Shown one piece after another: positions 1 to 5,333 of a stretch of 5,333 bases of DNA (the first letter of the stretch is position 1; each line of letters begins with the position of its first letter). Below the pieces are notes generated by a model that made no database searches, had not been told where the DNA came from, and saw only the letters and a program-made list of their open reading frames with translations. The stretch is from assembly GCA_002482405.1 (NCBI GenBank), contig DLFX01000029.1:1-5333 (forward strand), written 5' to 3'. The position numbers and the translations under genes were made by a program. This stretch comes from Firmicutes bacterium UBA7709. GTDB taxonomy: Bacteria; Bacillota_A; Clostridia; Peptostreptococcales; Anaerovoracaceae.

Positions 1-871
1 GGGGAGCAGGTGCAGGAGCCGCCGGTCTCGGAGTCTTCAGTTTCCTTGGGTTTTCAGCTCTCTTTTCTTCCGGTTTGCTTTCTCCCCTGGGGCCTCTTCT
101 GTCTCTGTCGCCGTCTCTTCTCGGCCTGTCACCATCTCTTCTGGGTCTGTCGCCGTCTCTTCTCGGCCGGTCTCCGTCCCGTCTTCTTCTGTCGCCGCCT
201 CTTTCCGGTTTTTCGTCCGGAATAGCGCTCTTCAGACCTTTTTCAAGGATCTCTCCGTGGTTGATCCAGACCTTGACTCCAAGCTTGCCGTAGGTTGTGT
301 CCGCCTCGGCAAATCCGTAGTCTATATTAGCTCTAAGCGTATGGAGCGGAACATTTCCCTCGCTGTATTTTTCGCTTCTGGCAATTTCGGCACCGCCCAG
401 TCTTCCGGATACAAGAACCTTGATTCCCTTTGCGCCGGATTTCATGGTCCTGCCGATGGCCTGCTTCATCGCTCTTCTGAATGAAATTCTCTTCTCCAGA
501 GCCTGCGCGATGCTCTCCGCTGTCAGCTGAGCGTCAAGCTCGGTTCTTCTGATCTCAACGATGTTGATCAGTGTGCTCTTGCCGGTCAGCTTTTCCACCT
601 CGGCCTTGAGCTCATCGATTCCGTTTCCGGATCTTCCGATGACCATACCCGGTTTCCCGGTCAGAACGGTGATCTTGACCTGATTGTTTGCTGCTCTGTC
701 TATTAATATCTTTGAAACTCCTGCTGCATAAAGTCTTTTCTTTACAAATTCTCTGATTTTATGATCTTCAACAAGATAATCTGCGAAATCTTTCTTATCT
801 GCATACCATTTGGAATCCCAGTCTTTTATAATGCCCACTCTCAAACCATGCGGGCTTACTTTCTGACCCAT
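1..871 (-). CDS. rpsC: 30S ribosomal protein S3 (uS3), 3' end cut by window edge, with repetitive C-terminal extension
   Basis: S3 sits in the 30S head at the mRNA entry channel and binds 16S rRNA. Translating from the ATG at 869-871 gives at least 290 codons with no stop before the window edge, so the gene is partial. The start [13 protein letters not shown] is typical of S3. A KH-type motif G-R-S-G lies at residues 79-82, and the C-terminal S3 signature begins at [11 protein letters not shown] (155-165) and continues to GVKVWI (198-203). In many Firmicutes S3 ends near residue 218. Here, from about residue 214, the chain becomes low complexity: GGDRRR, then four heptads close to RRDGDRP (230-257), then a Lys/Glu-rich stretch, then Pro/Ala at the edge. 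A ribosome binding site AGGAGGTT lies at 878-885, and the gap to rplV is 26 nt. The identity is certain from the core; the function of the tail is unknown. Confidence 0.97.
   Translation of the reverse strand, partial: MGQKVSPHGLRVGIIKDWDSKWYADKKDFADYLVEDHKIREFVKKRLYAAGVSKILIDRAANNQVKITVLTGKPGMVIGRSGNGIDELKAEVEKLTGKSTLINIVEIRRTELDAQLTAESIAQALEKRISFRRAMKQAIGRTMKSGAKGIKVLVSGRLGGAEIARSEKYSEGNVPLHTLRANIDYGFAEADTTYGKLGVKVWINHGEILEKGLKSAIPDEKPERGGDRRRRDGDRPRRDGDRPRRDGDRPRRDGDRDRRGPRGESKPEEKRAENPRKLKTPRPAAPAPAP
101..184 (-). repeat. Four tandem 21-bp repeats coding for Arg/Asp/Gly heptads in S3
   Basis: Four in-frame 21-base units lie at 164-184, 143-163, 122-142 and 101-121. They encode R-R-D-G-D-R-P three times and then R-R-D-G-D-R-D (residues 230-257 of S3). 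The units differ at several positions while the amino acids stay nearly constant (for example Gly as GGA, GGC or GGT, and Arg as CGG, AGA or AGG). This suggests the peptide has been kept rather than copied very recently. The repeat length is a multiple of three, so gain or loss of a unit keeps the frame. Confidence 0.9.
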
Positions 872-897
872 TCAACGAACCTCCTGTTCTGAATATT

Positions 898-1230
898 TTA
901 TTTTTCCTTTAAAGTTACGCCTACGTGGCTGCTTCTCTTAAGAATAACGGATGCTCTTCCCTGCGCGCCGGCTCTCCATCTCTTCATGGTCGGTCCCTGG
1001 TGAGCATATACTTCAGCGACGTACAGCTTGTCAACGTTCATGTCAAAGTTGTTCTCAGCGTTTGCCGCAGCAGATTTCACAACTTTCTCTACGATTTCAG
1101 CGCCCTTTCCGGGTGTGAATTTCAATATGGTCAGCGCCTCGCTTAAGTTCTTTCCTCTTACCAGATCAGTAACAGGCTTCAGCTTGATAGGAGACATCCT
1201 TACATATTTTGCAACTGCTTTTGCTTCCAT
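898..1230 (-). CDS. rplV: 50S ribosomal protein L22 (uL22)
   Basis: L22 binds 23S rRNA, and its long beta-hairpin lines the peptide exit tunnel. The 110-residue product has the family's usual length. The N-terminal part reads MEAKAVAKYVRMSPIKLKPV. The central helix KSAAANAENN (52-61) and the C-terminal signature from KRWRAGAQGRAS to KRSSHV (about 83-103) are diagnostic; this last part forms the tunnel hairpin. A strong ribosome binding site AAGGAGGAT (1239-1247) precedes the ATG. The gene lies 20 nt after rpsS and 26 nt before rpsC. Nothing is missing or broken. Confidence 0.98.
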   Translation of the reverse strand: MEAKAVAKYVRMSPIKLKPVTDLVRGKNLSEALTILKFTPGKGAEIVEKVVKSAAANAENNFDMNVDKLYVAEVYAHQGPTMKRWRAGAQGRASVILKRSSHVGVTLKEK

Positions 1231-1250
1231 TGATTAAGATCCTCCTTCTC

Positions 1251-1535
1251 TTATTTTTTCTTAACTTTCGAAGACTTATCTGCGGCGTGGCCTCTGTAGT
1301 TTCTGGTAGGAGCGAATTCTCCGAGTCTGTGTCCTACCATATCTTCAGTGATATATACCGGAACGTGCTTTTTTCCGTCGTGCACCGCAATTGTGTGTCC
1401 CACCATCTGTGGGAATATGGTTGATGGCCTTGACCATGTTTTCAGTACTTTCTTGTCGTTGGCTGCATTCAGTTCGTCTATGGTTTTCAACAGCTTTTCA
1501 TTTACAAAAGGGCCTTTTTTAAGTGATCTTCCCAT
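1251..1535 (-). CDS. rpsS: 30S ribosomal protein S19 (uS19)
   Basis: S19 binds 16S rRNA in the 30S head next to S13 and contacts the A-site tRNA region. The product is 94 residues, starts [16 protein letters not shown] and carries the S19 signature from D53-G-K-K to L71-G-E-F (about 53-74). It ends in a basic tail, KSSKVKKK, as is common in the family. The spacer to rplB is 18 nt, with a ribosome binding site AAGGAGGGTAG (1541-1551). Its place between rplB and rplV is the conserved bacterial order. Confidence 0.98.
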   Translation of the reverse strand: MGRSLKKGPFVNEKLLKTIDELNAANDKKVLKTWSRPSTIFPQMVGHTIAVHDGKKHVPVYITEDMVGHRLGEFAPTRNYRGHAADKSSKVKKK

Positions 1536-1553
1536 TATTACTACCCTCCTTAA

Positions 1554-2387
1554 CTATTTTTCGTTACGTCTTTTTACGATATATTGATTGGACGGATTGT
1601 TCTTCTTTCTTGTCTTATATCCAAGAGCAGGCTTACCCCAGGGAGTAACCGGGCTGACTCTTCCGATTCCGGTCTTGCCTTCGCCGCCACCGTGAGGATG
1701 GTCGTTGGGGTTCATGACGGAACCTCTTACCGTTGGCCGGATTCCCATGTGTCTCGTTCTGCCCGCTTTACCGATCTTGATATTTTCATGATCCAGATTT
1801 CCTACTTCGCCGATAGTGGCTCTGCACTCCATCCTGATCCTTCTCACTTCTCCGGAAGGAAGCCTTACGGAAGCGTAAGCTCCCTCTTTCGCCATGAGCT
1901 GAGCGCCGTTTCCCGCGGAACGGACCATCTGTCCGCCTTTGCCGGGCTTCATCTCGATGTTGTGGATGATGGTACCCACCGGGATGTTGGCCACCGGAAG
2001 GGCGTTTCCGATCTTGATATCCGCATCCGCTCCCGATACGATGACGTCTCCGATCTTCAGCTTGTTCGGCGCGATGATGTATCTCTTTTCGCCGTCTGCG
2101 TAGACGATCAGCGCGATGTTGGCGCTTCTGTTGGGATCGTATTCGATGGTTGTGACCTTACCGGGAATACCGTCCTTATTTCTCTTGAAATCGATGATTC
2201 TGTATTTCGCTCTGGTACCGCCGCCTCTGTGCCTTACGGTGATCTTTCCGCGAACGTTTCTGCCCGCGCTCTTTTTAAGAGTGACCGTAAGGGATTTTTC
2301 GGGGGTATCTGTCGTAATTTCTTCAAATGTTGAAACCGTCATTCCCCGAAGTCCCGGAGAGGTCGGATTATATTTTCTGATTCCCAT
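1554..2387 (-). CDS. rplB: 50S ribosomal protein L2 (uL2)
   Basis: L2 binds 23S rRNA, is needed for subunit association and supports peptidyl transfer. The 277-residue product is of normal length. It opens with [18 protein letters not shown], has the OB-fold stretch [13 protein letters not shown] (51-63), and carries the L2 signature P218[12 protein letters not shown]230-P-H-G-G-G. His230 matches by motif the conserved histidine known as His229 in E. coli. The basic C-terminal tail is intact. Its ribosome binding site AAGGAGG (2398-2404) overlaps the rplW stop codon, and the spacer is 15 nt, so translation of the two genes is probably coupled. Confidence 0.98.
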   Translation of the reverse strand: MGIRKYNPTSPGLRGMTVSTFEEITTDTPEKSLTVTLKKSAGRNVRGKITVRHRGGGTRAKYRIIDFKRNKDGIPGKVTTIEYDPNRSANIALIVYADGEKRYIIAPNKLKIGDVIVSGADADIKIGNALPVANIPVGTIIHNIEMKPGKGGQMVRSAGNGAQLMAKEGAYASVRLPSGEVRRIRMECRATIGEVGNLDHENIKIGKAGRTRHMGIRPTVRGSVMNPNDHPHGGGEGKTGIGRVSPVTPWGKPALGYKTRKKNNPSNQYIVKRRNEK

Positions 2388-2402
2388 ATTCTTTGTCCCT
2401 CC

Positions 2403-2693
2403 TTACAGACCCTGGAAGAATTCGATTTCCTTACTCTTAGCGGTAAGGGTTACGATCGCCTTCTTGGAAGCAGCTCTTCTTCCTACGTTTTTACCCATTC
2501 TCTTTAACTTACCTTGAACATTCATAATGTTTACTTTTTCAACTTCCACTCCGAAGATTTCTTCCAGCGCGTGCTTGACCTGGGTCTTGTTGGCGTCGGT
2601 AGCAACCTTGAATGTGTATTTCTTGTTTGCCGCGTCGTCCATGGATCTTTCGGAAATGACCGGCTTCAGAATAATATCGTAAGGGGTTGTCAT
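2403..2693 (-). CDS. rplW: 50S ribosomal protein L23 (uL23)
   Basis: L23 sits at the exit of the peptide tunnel, where trigger factor and SRP dock. The 96-residue product begins [18 protein letters not shown], with the typical P-V-I-S-E motif, and has the family pattern KKAIVTL near residues 76-82. Length and composition fit bacterial L23. The start codon overlaps the rplD stop codon by one base, and the ribosome binding site lies inside the last codons of rplD. Confidence 0.97.
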   Translation of the reverse strand: MTTPYDIILKPVISERSMDDAANKKYTFKVATDANKTQVKHALEEIFGVEVEKVNIMNVQGKLKRMGKNVGRRAASKKAIVTLTAKSKEIEFFQGL

Positions 2694-3316
2694 TATGAAT
2701 ACACCTCCTCAATTTTGATGATCGCGTCTTTCGTAACGATGAAGCTTGTATAATTTATGATCTCATATACGTTCATCGTGCCGACTAAAGCGGTTTTAAC
2801 TCCGGGGATATTGGCTGCGGATCTGATCACGTTCTCGTCCTTTTCGGCCATAACGATCAGGGCCTTCTTCGCAGCCTTGACATTTTCAAGCACCTTGATC
2901 ATTTCTTTCGTCTTCGGCGCCGCAAAGGAGAGTGAATCCAATACGATGATTTCCTTTTCCTCCACCTTTGAGGATAAAGCCGACTTCATAGCGAGTCTTC
3001 TCAGCTTCTTTGGTAAAGAATATCTGTAATCTCTCGGCTTTGGTGCGAATACGACGCCGCCGCCTACCTGAGATGGATCTGTTGAGCTTCCCTGTCTGTG
3101 ACGTCCGGTTCCCTTCTGTCTGAAAGGTTTCTTGCCGCCGCCTCTGACTTCCGCCCTTGTCTTCGCCGACTGAGTGCCCTGTCTCTGGTTTGCCAGATAG
3201 TTCTTGACCACTTCATGTACAGCGTTCTGATTTACTTCGATTCCGAAGATATCATCCTTTAATTCGATGCTGCCGGCTTCTGCTCCGGCCATGTTCAGCA
3301 TAGTTACTTTTGCCAT
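2693..3316 (-). CDS. rplD: 50S ribosomal protein L4 (uL4)
   Basis: L4 binds domain I of 23S rRNA, and its extended loop reaches the tunnel constriction. In E. coli it also represses its own operon through the S10 leader. The 207-residue product has the loop hallmark [20 protein letters not shown] (58-77), the usual site of macrolide-resistance mutations in other species. No such change is evident, since K62-K63-P-F-R-Q-K-G-T-G-R is standard. The globular C-terminal part (about 115-207) looks complete. The ribosome binding site AAGGAGGAAGT lies at 3320-3330, and the spacer to rplC is 28 nt. Whether L4 regulates this operon cannot be judged from sequence. Confidence 0.97.
   Translation of the reverse strand: MAKVTMLNMAGAEAGSIELKDDIFGIEVNQNAVHEVVKNYLANQRQGTQSAKTRAEVRGGGKKPFRQKGTGRHRQGSSTDPSQVGGGVVFAPKPRDYRYSLPKKLRRLAMKSALSSKVEEKEIIVLDSLSFAAPKTKEMIKVLENVKAAKKALIVMAEKDENVIRSAANIPGVKTALVGTMNVYEIINYTSFIVTKDAIIKIEEVYS
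2703..2709 (-). promoter_or_regulatory. rplW ribosome binding site inside the end of rplD, with TAATG stop-start overlap
   Basis: GAGGAGGTG near the end of rplD doubles as codons for Glu-Glu-Val and as the Shine-Dalgarno sequence for rplW. The rplD stop (2693-2695) and rplW start (2691-2693) share one base as TAATG. This arrangement usually means translational coupling, which would keep L4 and L23 production equal. Confidence 0.75.
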
Positions 3317-3344
3317 TGTACTTCCTCCTTTCTGAAGTCGTTAT

Positions 3345-3980
3345 CTATTTGTCCTGACCTTTAACTGCGTATTGAATGCGGAGCAGGCCGCCCTTGGCTC
3401 CCGGTACCGCGCCTTTTACGAGCATCAGGTTTCTGTCTTCGATCACTTTTACGAGAACTACGTTCTGAACAGTTATCGTTTCGCGTCCCATTCTTCCGGG
3501 TCCTTTGTTGCCCTTGAATACTCTGGAGGGATAAGTTCCCGCTGCCAGAGCTCCGGCCAATCTCTTATGCTTGGAACCGTGGGTCATGGGTCCTCTGTGA
3601 TGTCCGTGTCTCTTGATGTTACCCTGAGTTCCTTTTCCCTTGGAAACGCCTGTGACGTCAAGCTTCTTGCCGACTTCGAAATCGGCGACCGTGATCATCT
3701 GGTTCGGCTCATAGGTTTCGCCGTCTTCCAGTCTTATTTCAGCGAGGTGCTTCTTGAGCGGAGCCTGCCACTTTGCGAAATGGCCTTTTTCCGGTTTGTT
3801 CATCCTCTGCTCTTTCACATCGCCATAACCGATCTGTACTGCGTTGTATCCGTCTGTCTCAACGGTCTTGATCTGAGTAACGACTGCGGGGCCTGCTTCG
3901 ATAACAGTAACCGGAATCGCTTCTCCCGCTTCGGAAAAAATCTGCGTCATTCCGATTTTTTTTCCTAAGATTGTTTTCAT
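3345..3980 (-). CDS. rplC: 50S ribosomal protein L3 (uL3)
   Basis: L3 binds 23S rRNA early in 50S assembly and sends an extension toward the peptidyl transferase centre. The start at 3978-3980 gives 211 residues beginning MKTILGKKIGMTQIF, the conserved N-terminus. Upstream in-frame ATGs at 3984-3986 and 4011-4013 are rejected: the AGGAGG site at 3988-3993 lies 7 nt before the chosen ATG but only 1 nt before the nearer alternative. The L3 signature runs from F101 to R124 (F-x6-D-x2-G-x-S-K-G-K-G-x2-G-x3-R). The central-extension segment HGSKHKRLAGALAAGTYPSR (134-153), ahead of V-F-K-G, is recognisable. The spacer to rpsJ is unusually long at 68 nt and structured. Confidence 0.97.
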   Translation of the reverse strand: MKTILGKKIGMTQIFSEAGEAIPVTVIEAGPAVVTQIKTVETDGYNAVQIGYGDVKEQRMNKPEKGHFAKWQAPLKKHLAEIRLEDGETYEPNQMITVADFEVGKKLDVTGVSKGKGTQGNIKRHGHHRGPMTHGSKHKRLAGALAAGTYPSRVFKGNKGPGRMGRETITVQNVVLVKVIEDRNLMLVKGAVPGAKGGLLRIQYAVKGQDK

Positions 3981-3987
3981 ATTCATT

Positions 3988-3993
3988 CCTCCT
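3988..3993 (-). promoter_or_regulatory. Ribosome binding site that decides the rplC start
   Basis: The sequence AGGAGG lies 7 nt upstream of the ATG at 3978-3980. A second in-frame ATG (3984-3986) is only 1 nt from it, too close for initiation. The protein alignment at MKTILGKKIG agrees with the downstream ATG. Confidence 0.85.
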
Positions 3994-4007
3994 GAATTCT
4001 TACAGCG

Positions 4008-4027
4008 GATCACCCGTTCGGGCGATC
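4008..4027 (-). promoter_or_regulatory. Hairpin in the rpsJ-rplC spacer, stem of 8 bp
   Basis: In the RNA, GAUCGCCC pairs with GGGUGAUC around the tetraloop GAAC. That gives seven Watson-Crick pairs and one G-U wobble. No U-tract follows, so it is not an intrinsic terminator. It ends about 14 nt before the rplC ribosome binding site and could influence rplC translation, RNA processing or mRNA stability. The role is inferred. Confidence 0.6.
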
Positions 4028-4031
4028 ATAC

Positions 4032-4048
4032 TAAGGGGAGTTCCCTTA
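4032..4048 (-). promoter_or_regulatory. Hairpin directly after the rpsJ stop codon
   Basis: UAAGGG and CCCUUA form a perfect 6-bp stem around the loop AACUC, starting at the base next to the rpsJ stop (4049-4051). No U-run follows. Together with the second hairpin it fills most of the 68-nt spacer, while the other operon spacers are 28 nt or less. Confidence 0.5.
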
Positions 4049-4360
4049 TCAAAGTTTGATTTCGATATCCACGCCTGCCGGCAGGTCGAGCTTCATCAGC
4101 GCGTCGACGGTCTTGGGCGTCGTGTTGGAGATATCGATGAGTCTCTTGTGCGTTCTCTGTTCGAACTGCTCTCTGCTGTCCTTGTACTTGTGAACGGCTC
4201 TCAAGATAGTGATAACCTGTTTTTCCGTCGGAAGCGGAATGGGGCCGGAAACATCGGCGCCTGTCTTCTTGGCTGTCTCGACGATCTTCGCTGCGGATTG
4301 GTCCAACGTCTTGTGGTCATATGCCTTCAGCTTGATTCTGATTTTTTGTTGTTCGCTCAT
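4049..4360 (-). CDS. rpsJ: 30S ribosomal protein S10 (uS10, NusE)
   Basis: S10 belongs to the 30S head. As NusE it also pairs with NusB in transcription antitermination and contacts NusG when transcription and translation are coupled. The 103-residue product has normal length, with the hallmarks [10 protein letters not shown] (38-47) and, from about 57, [20 protein letters not shown]. The ribosome binding site AAGGAGG (4371-4377) lies 10 nt before the ATG at 4358-4360. It is the first gene of the operon, behind its own promoter and a long leader. No defect is visible. Confidence 0.98.
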   Translation of the reverse strand: MSEQQKIRIKLKAYDHKTLDQSAAKIVETAKKTGADVSGPIPLPTEKQVITILRAVHKYKDSREQFEQRTHKRLIDISNTTPKTVDALMKLDLPAGVDIEIKL

Positions 4361-4382
4361 TGCTTTCTTTCCTCCTTGATTT

Positions 4383-4409
4383 TCGTACGTTTTCGCTATG
4401 CCTGTACGA
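4383..4409 (-). promoter_or_regulatory. Hairpin just upstream of the rpsJ ribosome binding site
   Basis: UCGUAC (4404-4409) can pair with GUACGA (4383-4388) in a 6-bp stem with a 15-nt loop. It ends 5 nt before the AAGGAGG site (4371-4377). In this fold the binding site stays free, so the hairpin could help present it or act as a protein target. The support is only base pairing. Confidence 0.4.
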
Positions 4410-4499
4410 GGGGTTCTGACGCTGCGCTTTCAACCGTTTCCACCGATTTGACCATTCGGTTTTTCCGACTCGCTTGTTCGGTACACGGTGCCGTGTGTT

Positions 4500-4607
4500 T
4501 CATGTTTTTTTACACAAAGCAAAAAGCACGAGAATCCCTTCGCCCGTTTCTGGAACGGACAATTCTCTGCAGAAATTACCTGATAGCTCAGCAACTTCCT
4601 GCTTCAT
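4500..4607 (-). other. Possible 35-codon leader ORF, weakly supported
   Basis: An ATG at 4605-4607 opens a frame of 35 codons, starting MKQEVAELSGNF and ending LCKKT before TGA (4500-4502). No Shine-Dalgarno sequence lies in front of it; the preceding bases are GUAAAAAGC. The same bases form the paired RNA domain, so the open frame may be chance. I do not recognise the peptide, and it has no run of one amino acid of the kind seen in attenuator peptides. Confidence 0.15.
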
Positions 4608-4617
4608 CGCTTTTTAC
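4519..4617 (-). promoter_or_regulatory. Multibranch-like RNA domain in the rpsJ leader, closed by a 9-bp stem
   Basis: GUAAAAAGC (4609-4617) can pair with GCUUUUUGC (4519-4527), giving nine pairs with one G-U. Inside, GAGAAU (4562-4567) pairs with AUUCUC (4530-4535). It encloses GUCCGUU (4554-4560) paired with AACGGGC (4542-4548) around the loop CCAGA, with an uneven internal loop of 1 by 6 nt. A small CUGA-GCUA-UCAG hairpin (4580-4591) sits in the other branch. The nested pairings support a real folded domain. No folding program was run. Confidence 0.55.
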
Positions 4618-4630
4618 AGCAAGCTTTTAG

Positions 4631-4659
4631 AGTATATTATAGTTTATTCGGGATTGCAA
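4631..4659 (-). promoter_or_regulatory. Predicted sigma-A promoter of the S10 operon
   Basis: The -35 box TTGCAA (4654-4659) and -10 box TATACT (4631-4636) are separated by exactly 17 bp. Both are one or two bases off the consensus. Transcription should start about 7 nt after the -10 box, near 4624. The position between the acetyltransferase and rpsJ fits an operon promoter. A nearer TATAAT (4636-4641) would leave only 12 bp to the -35 box and is less likely. Confidence 0.8.
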
Positions 4660-4660
4660 G

Positions 4661-4700
4661 AGTTTTTTAAAAAAATTTACAAAAAAAAGAAGATTTTTTT
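4661..4700 (-). promoter_or_regulatory. A/T-rich tract upstream of the promoter, UP-element-like
   Basis: Directly upstream of the -35 box lies a stretch almost entirely of A and T, including runs of seven or eight of one base. Such A- and T-tracts upstream of ribosomal promoters often bind the RNA polymerase alpha subunit and raise promoter strength. The tract is visible; its role is inferred. Confidence 0.5.
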
Positions 4701-4743
4701 GACGAATTATCTGACAATTTCAACGTTTGAAGAGAATAGGCTC

Positions 4744-4763
4744 CGTACACGCTTCGGGGCGTA
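4744..4763. other. Small hairpin after the acetyltransferase gene
   Basis: On the minus strand GUAC pairs with GUAC, with extra pairs G-U and C-G around a C/G/A loop, about 20 nt after the acetyltransferase stop. No U-run follows in that direction. On the plus strand the imperfect hairpin is followed by AG and six Ts (4767-4772), which looks more like a terminator for plus-strand transcripts, although no plus-strand gene is present in the window. No convincing terminator for the acetyltransferase is seen, so readthrough into the S10 operon is possible. Confidence 0.3.
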
Positions 4764-4781
4764 CAGTTTTTTGCTTTGCCA

Positions 4782-5330
4782 TCATAGACGGCGTGCCATC
4801 AAGTACTCCGCAAAATAGCTCCCATCCTTGTTCTTTGAGGCTCGCTCCCTGGTTCCATAAATCTCAAAGCCAAATTTTTGATACAGCCTTACGGCCCGTT
4901 CATTATCGCAGTAGACTTCAAGCTCCACCTCTTCATATCCCGCGGTCCCGGCGCAGCCCAGGGCGCTCTCCATCAGCTTCGTTCCCAGGCCCAGGTTCCA
5001 GTACTCCTTCTCTATGGACAGGCCGAGAGTCGCCCGGTGCCGGTATTTTATCACGTCTATCAGACAGTTTAAACCGGCACCGGCAATGATCTTTTCGTCG
5101 ACGGCAGCGACAATCATAACATCTTTGGGAGACGTCCTTTTGCCTTCCAGAAATGCTCTTTCCTCCTCTATTGTCATTAATATCTCTTCAGGATACCGCG
5201 TAAGAAAATCCGTCTCCCCGGCAGTCTTCTTCAGGTACGCGAGCACATCTTCCGCATCAGGGCCGGCCCCGCTCCGCAGAATGCATTCCTGCCCGTTTTT
5301 TAAAAACAGGCGCTCTTCGGCAAAGATCAT
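4782..5330 (-). CDS. GNAT-family N-acetyltransferase
   Basis: The product is predicted to move an acetyl group from acetyl-CoA to an amine; the substrate is unknown. The 182-residue protein has the GNAT fold landmarks. Strand beta4 with the acetyl-CoA loop is at residues 97-121, where R-H-R-A-T-L-G-L-S-I leads into Y110-W-N-L-G-L-G-T. The usual Arg/Gln of the R/Q-x-x-G-x-G/A motif is Trp111 here. The C-terminal motif Y140-C-D-N-E-R-A-V-R-L-Y-Q-K-F-G-F-E is typical. The N-terminal part resembles the subgroup with E-T-D-F-L-x-R-Y-P (39-47). The ATG at 5328-5330 gives a natural-looking start, but only 3 bases precede it and the frame stays open to the edge, so the start and its ribosome binding site are unconfirmed. 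It is co-directional with the S10 operon but separated by 421 bases with a promoter, so it is probably an independent gene. Confidence 0.88.
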   Translation of the reverse strand: MIFAEERLFLKNGQECILRSGAGPDAEDVLAYLKKTAGETDFLTRYPEEILMTIEEERAFLEGKRTSPKDVMIVAAVDEKIIAGAGLNCLIDVIKYRHRATLGLSIEKEYWNLGLGTKLMESALGCAGTAGYEEVELEVYCDNERAVRLYQKFGFEIYGTRERASKNKDGSYFAEYLMARRL

Positions 5331-5333
5331 AGT

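Larger units (their letters stand above)
4361..4624 (-). promoter_or_regulatory. Long structured 5' leader of the S10 operon mRNA
   Basis: About 264 nt separate the predicted transcription start (near 4624) from the rpsJ ATG. No protein gene with good support lies here. The stretch contains a closed domain (4519-4617), a C/G-rich hairpin region (4433-4497) and a hairpin next to the ribosome binding site (4383-4409). S10 operons of enterobacteria have a leader controlled by L4. I do not recognise this leader as that family, and I see no T-box core motif. A leader role in autoregulation is inferred from length, position and foldability. Confidence 0.6.

Noticed and set aside
10..293. Plus-strand open frames rich in Leu, Ser, Pro and Cys with repeated SPSLLG units
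   Set aside because: They are mirror images of the 21-bp repeats and Arg-rich tail of rpsC on the other strand, and have no ribosome binding site.
1584..2333. Long plus-strand open frame of 249 codons
   Set aside because: It is the antisense shadow of rplB, which matches L2 over its whole length. The antisense frame resembles no protein I know.
3522..3581. Absence of the glutamine that PrmB methylates in E. coli L3
   Set aside because: Many Gram-positive L3 proteins also lack this glutamine, so it is not a peculiarity of this window.
3981..4013. Longer N-terminus for L3 starting at the ATG at 4011-4013
   Set aside because: The extra 11 residues are not part of L3, and the ribosome binding site lies inside the added codons, correctly spaced for the ATG at 3978-3980.
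3372..4630. Two long plus-strand open frames opposite rplC, rpsJ and the leader
   Set aside because: They are antisense to clearly identified ribosomal genes and to the leader, and lack a promoter and ribosome binding site.
4681..4700. A-tract and T-tract as an intrinsic terminator for the acetyltransferase
   Set aside because: The only stem would be pure A-U with no G-C pairs, too weak for a terminator. The tract fits better as an upstream promoter element.
4719..4731. Inverted repeat TTCAA-CGT-TTGAA as a possible operator
   Set aside because: It is short, A/T-rich, far upstream of the -35 box and likely to arise by chance in such sequence.

Overview
The window carries the front part of the S10-type ribosomal protein operon of a Gram-positive bacterium. 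Everything of substance reads on the minus strand, so gene order runs from the right edge to the left. The organism is most likely a member of the Bacillota, class Clostridia. This rests on the standard gene order, the strong AGGAGG-type ribosome binding sites before almost every gene, the frequent use of AGA for arginine, and proteins that look clostridial by eye (for example the N-terminal stretch of S3). The exact family or genus cannot be fixed from the sequence alone.

Layout, right to left. At the right edge lies a GNAT-family N-acetyltransferase (4782-5330). It is followed by a 421-base gene-free stretch (4361-4781). That stretch holds a small hairpin, a very A/T-rich tract, a near-consensus sigma-A promoter (TTGCAA, 17 bp, TATACT) and a predicted 5' leader of about 264 nt that can fold extensively. 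Then follow rpsJ (S10), rplC (L3), rplD (L4), rplW (L23), rplB (L2), rpsS (S19), rplV (L22) and rpsC (S3). rpsC runs off the left edge without a stop. Spacers within the operon are 15-28 nt, with two exceptions: rplD and rplW overlap by one base (TAATG), and the rpsJ-rplC spacer is 68 nt and contains two hairpins.

The genes form one functional unit. S10, S19 and S3 belong to the head of the 30S subunit. L3, L4, L23, L2 and L22 bind 23S rRNA around the peptidyl transferase centre, exit tunnel and tunnel exit. The promoter, long leader and tight spacing point to a single transcript with translational coupling and probably leader-mediated control.

Two things deserve a second look. First, S3 carries a long low-complexity C-terminal extension. 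It is at least 75 residues long, includes four tandem Arg-Arg-Asp-Gly-Asp-Arg-Pro-like heptads encoded by 21-bp DNA repeats, and ends in a Pro/Ala-rich tail cut by the window edge. Second, the rpsJ leader has a closed multibranch-like domain and several mutually exclusive CCGA/UCGG pairings, which suggests a regulatory RNA I cannot assign to a named family. I see no mobile element, CRISPR array, tRNA or rRNA.
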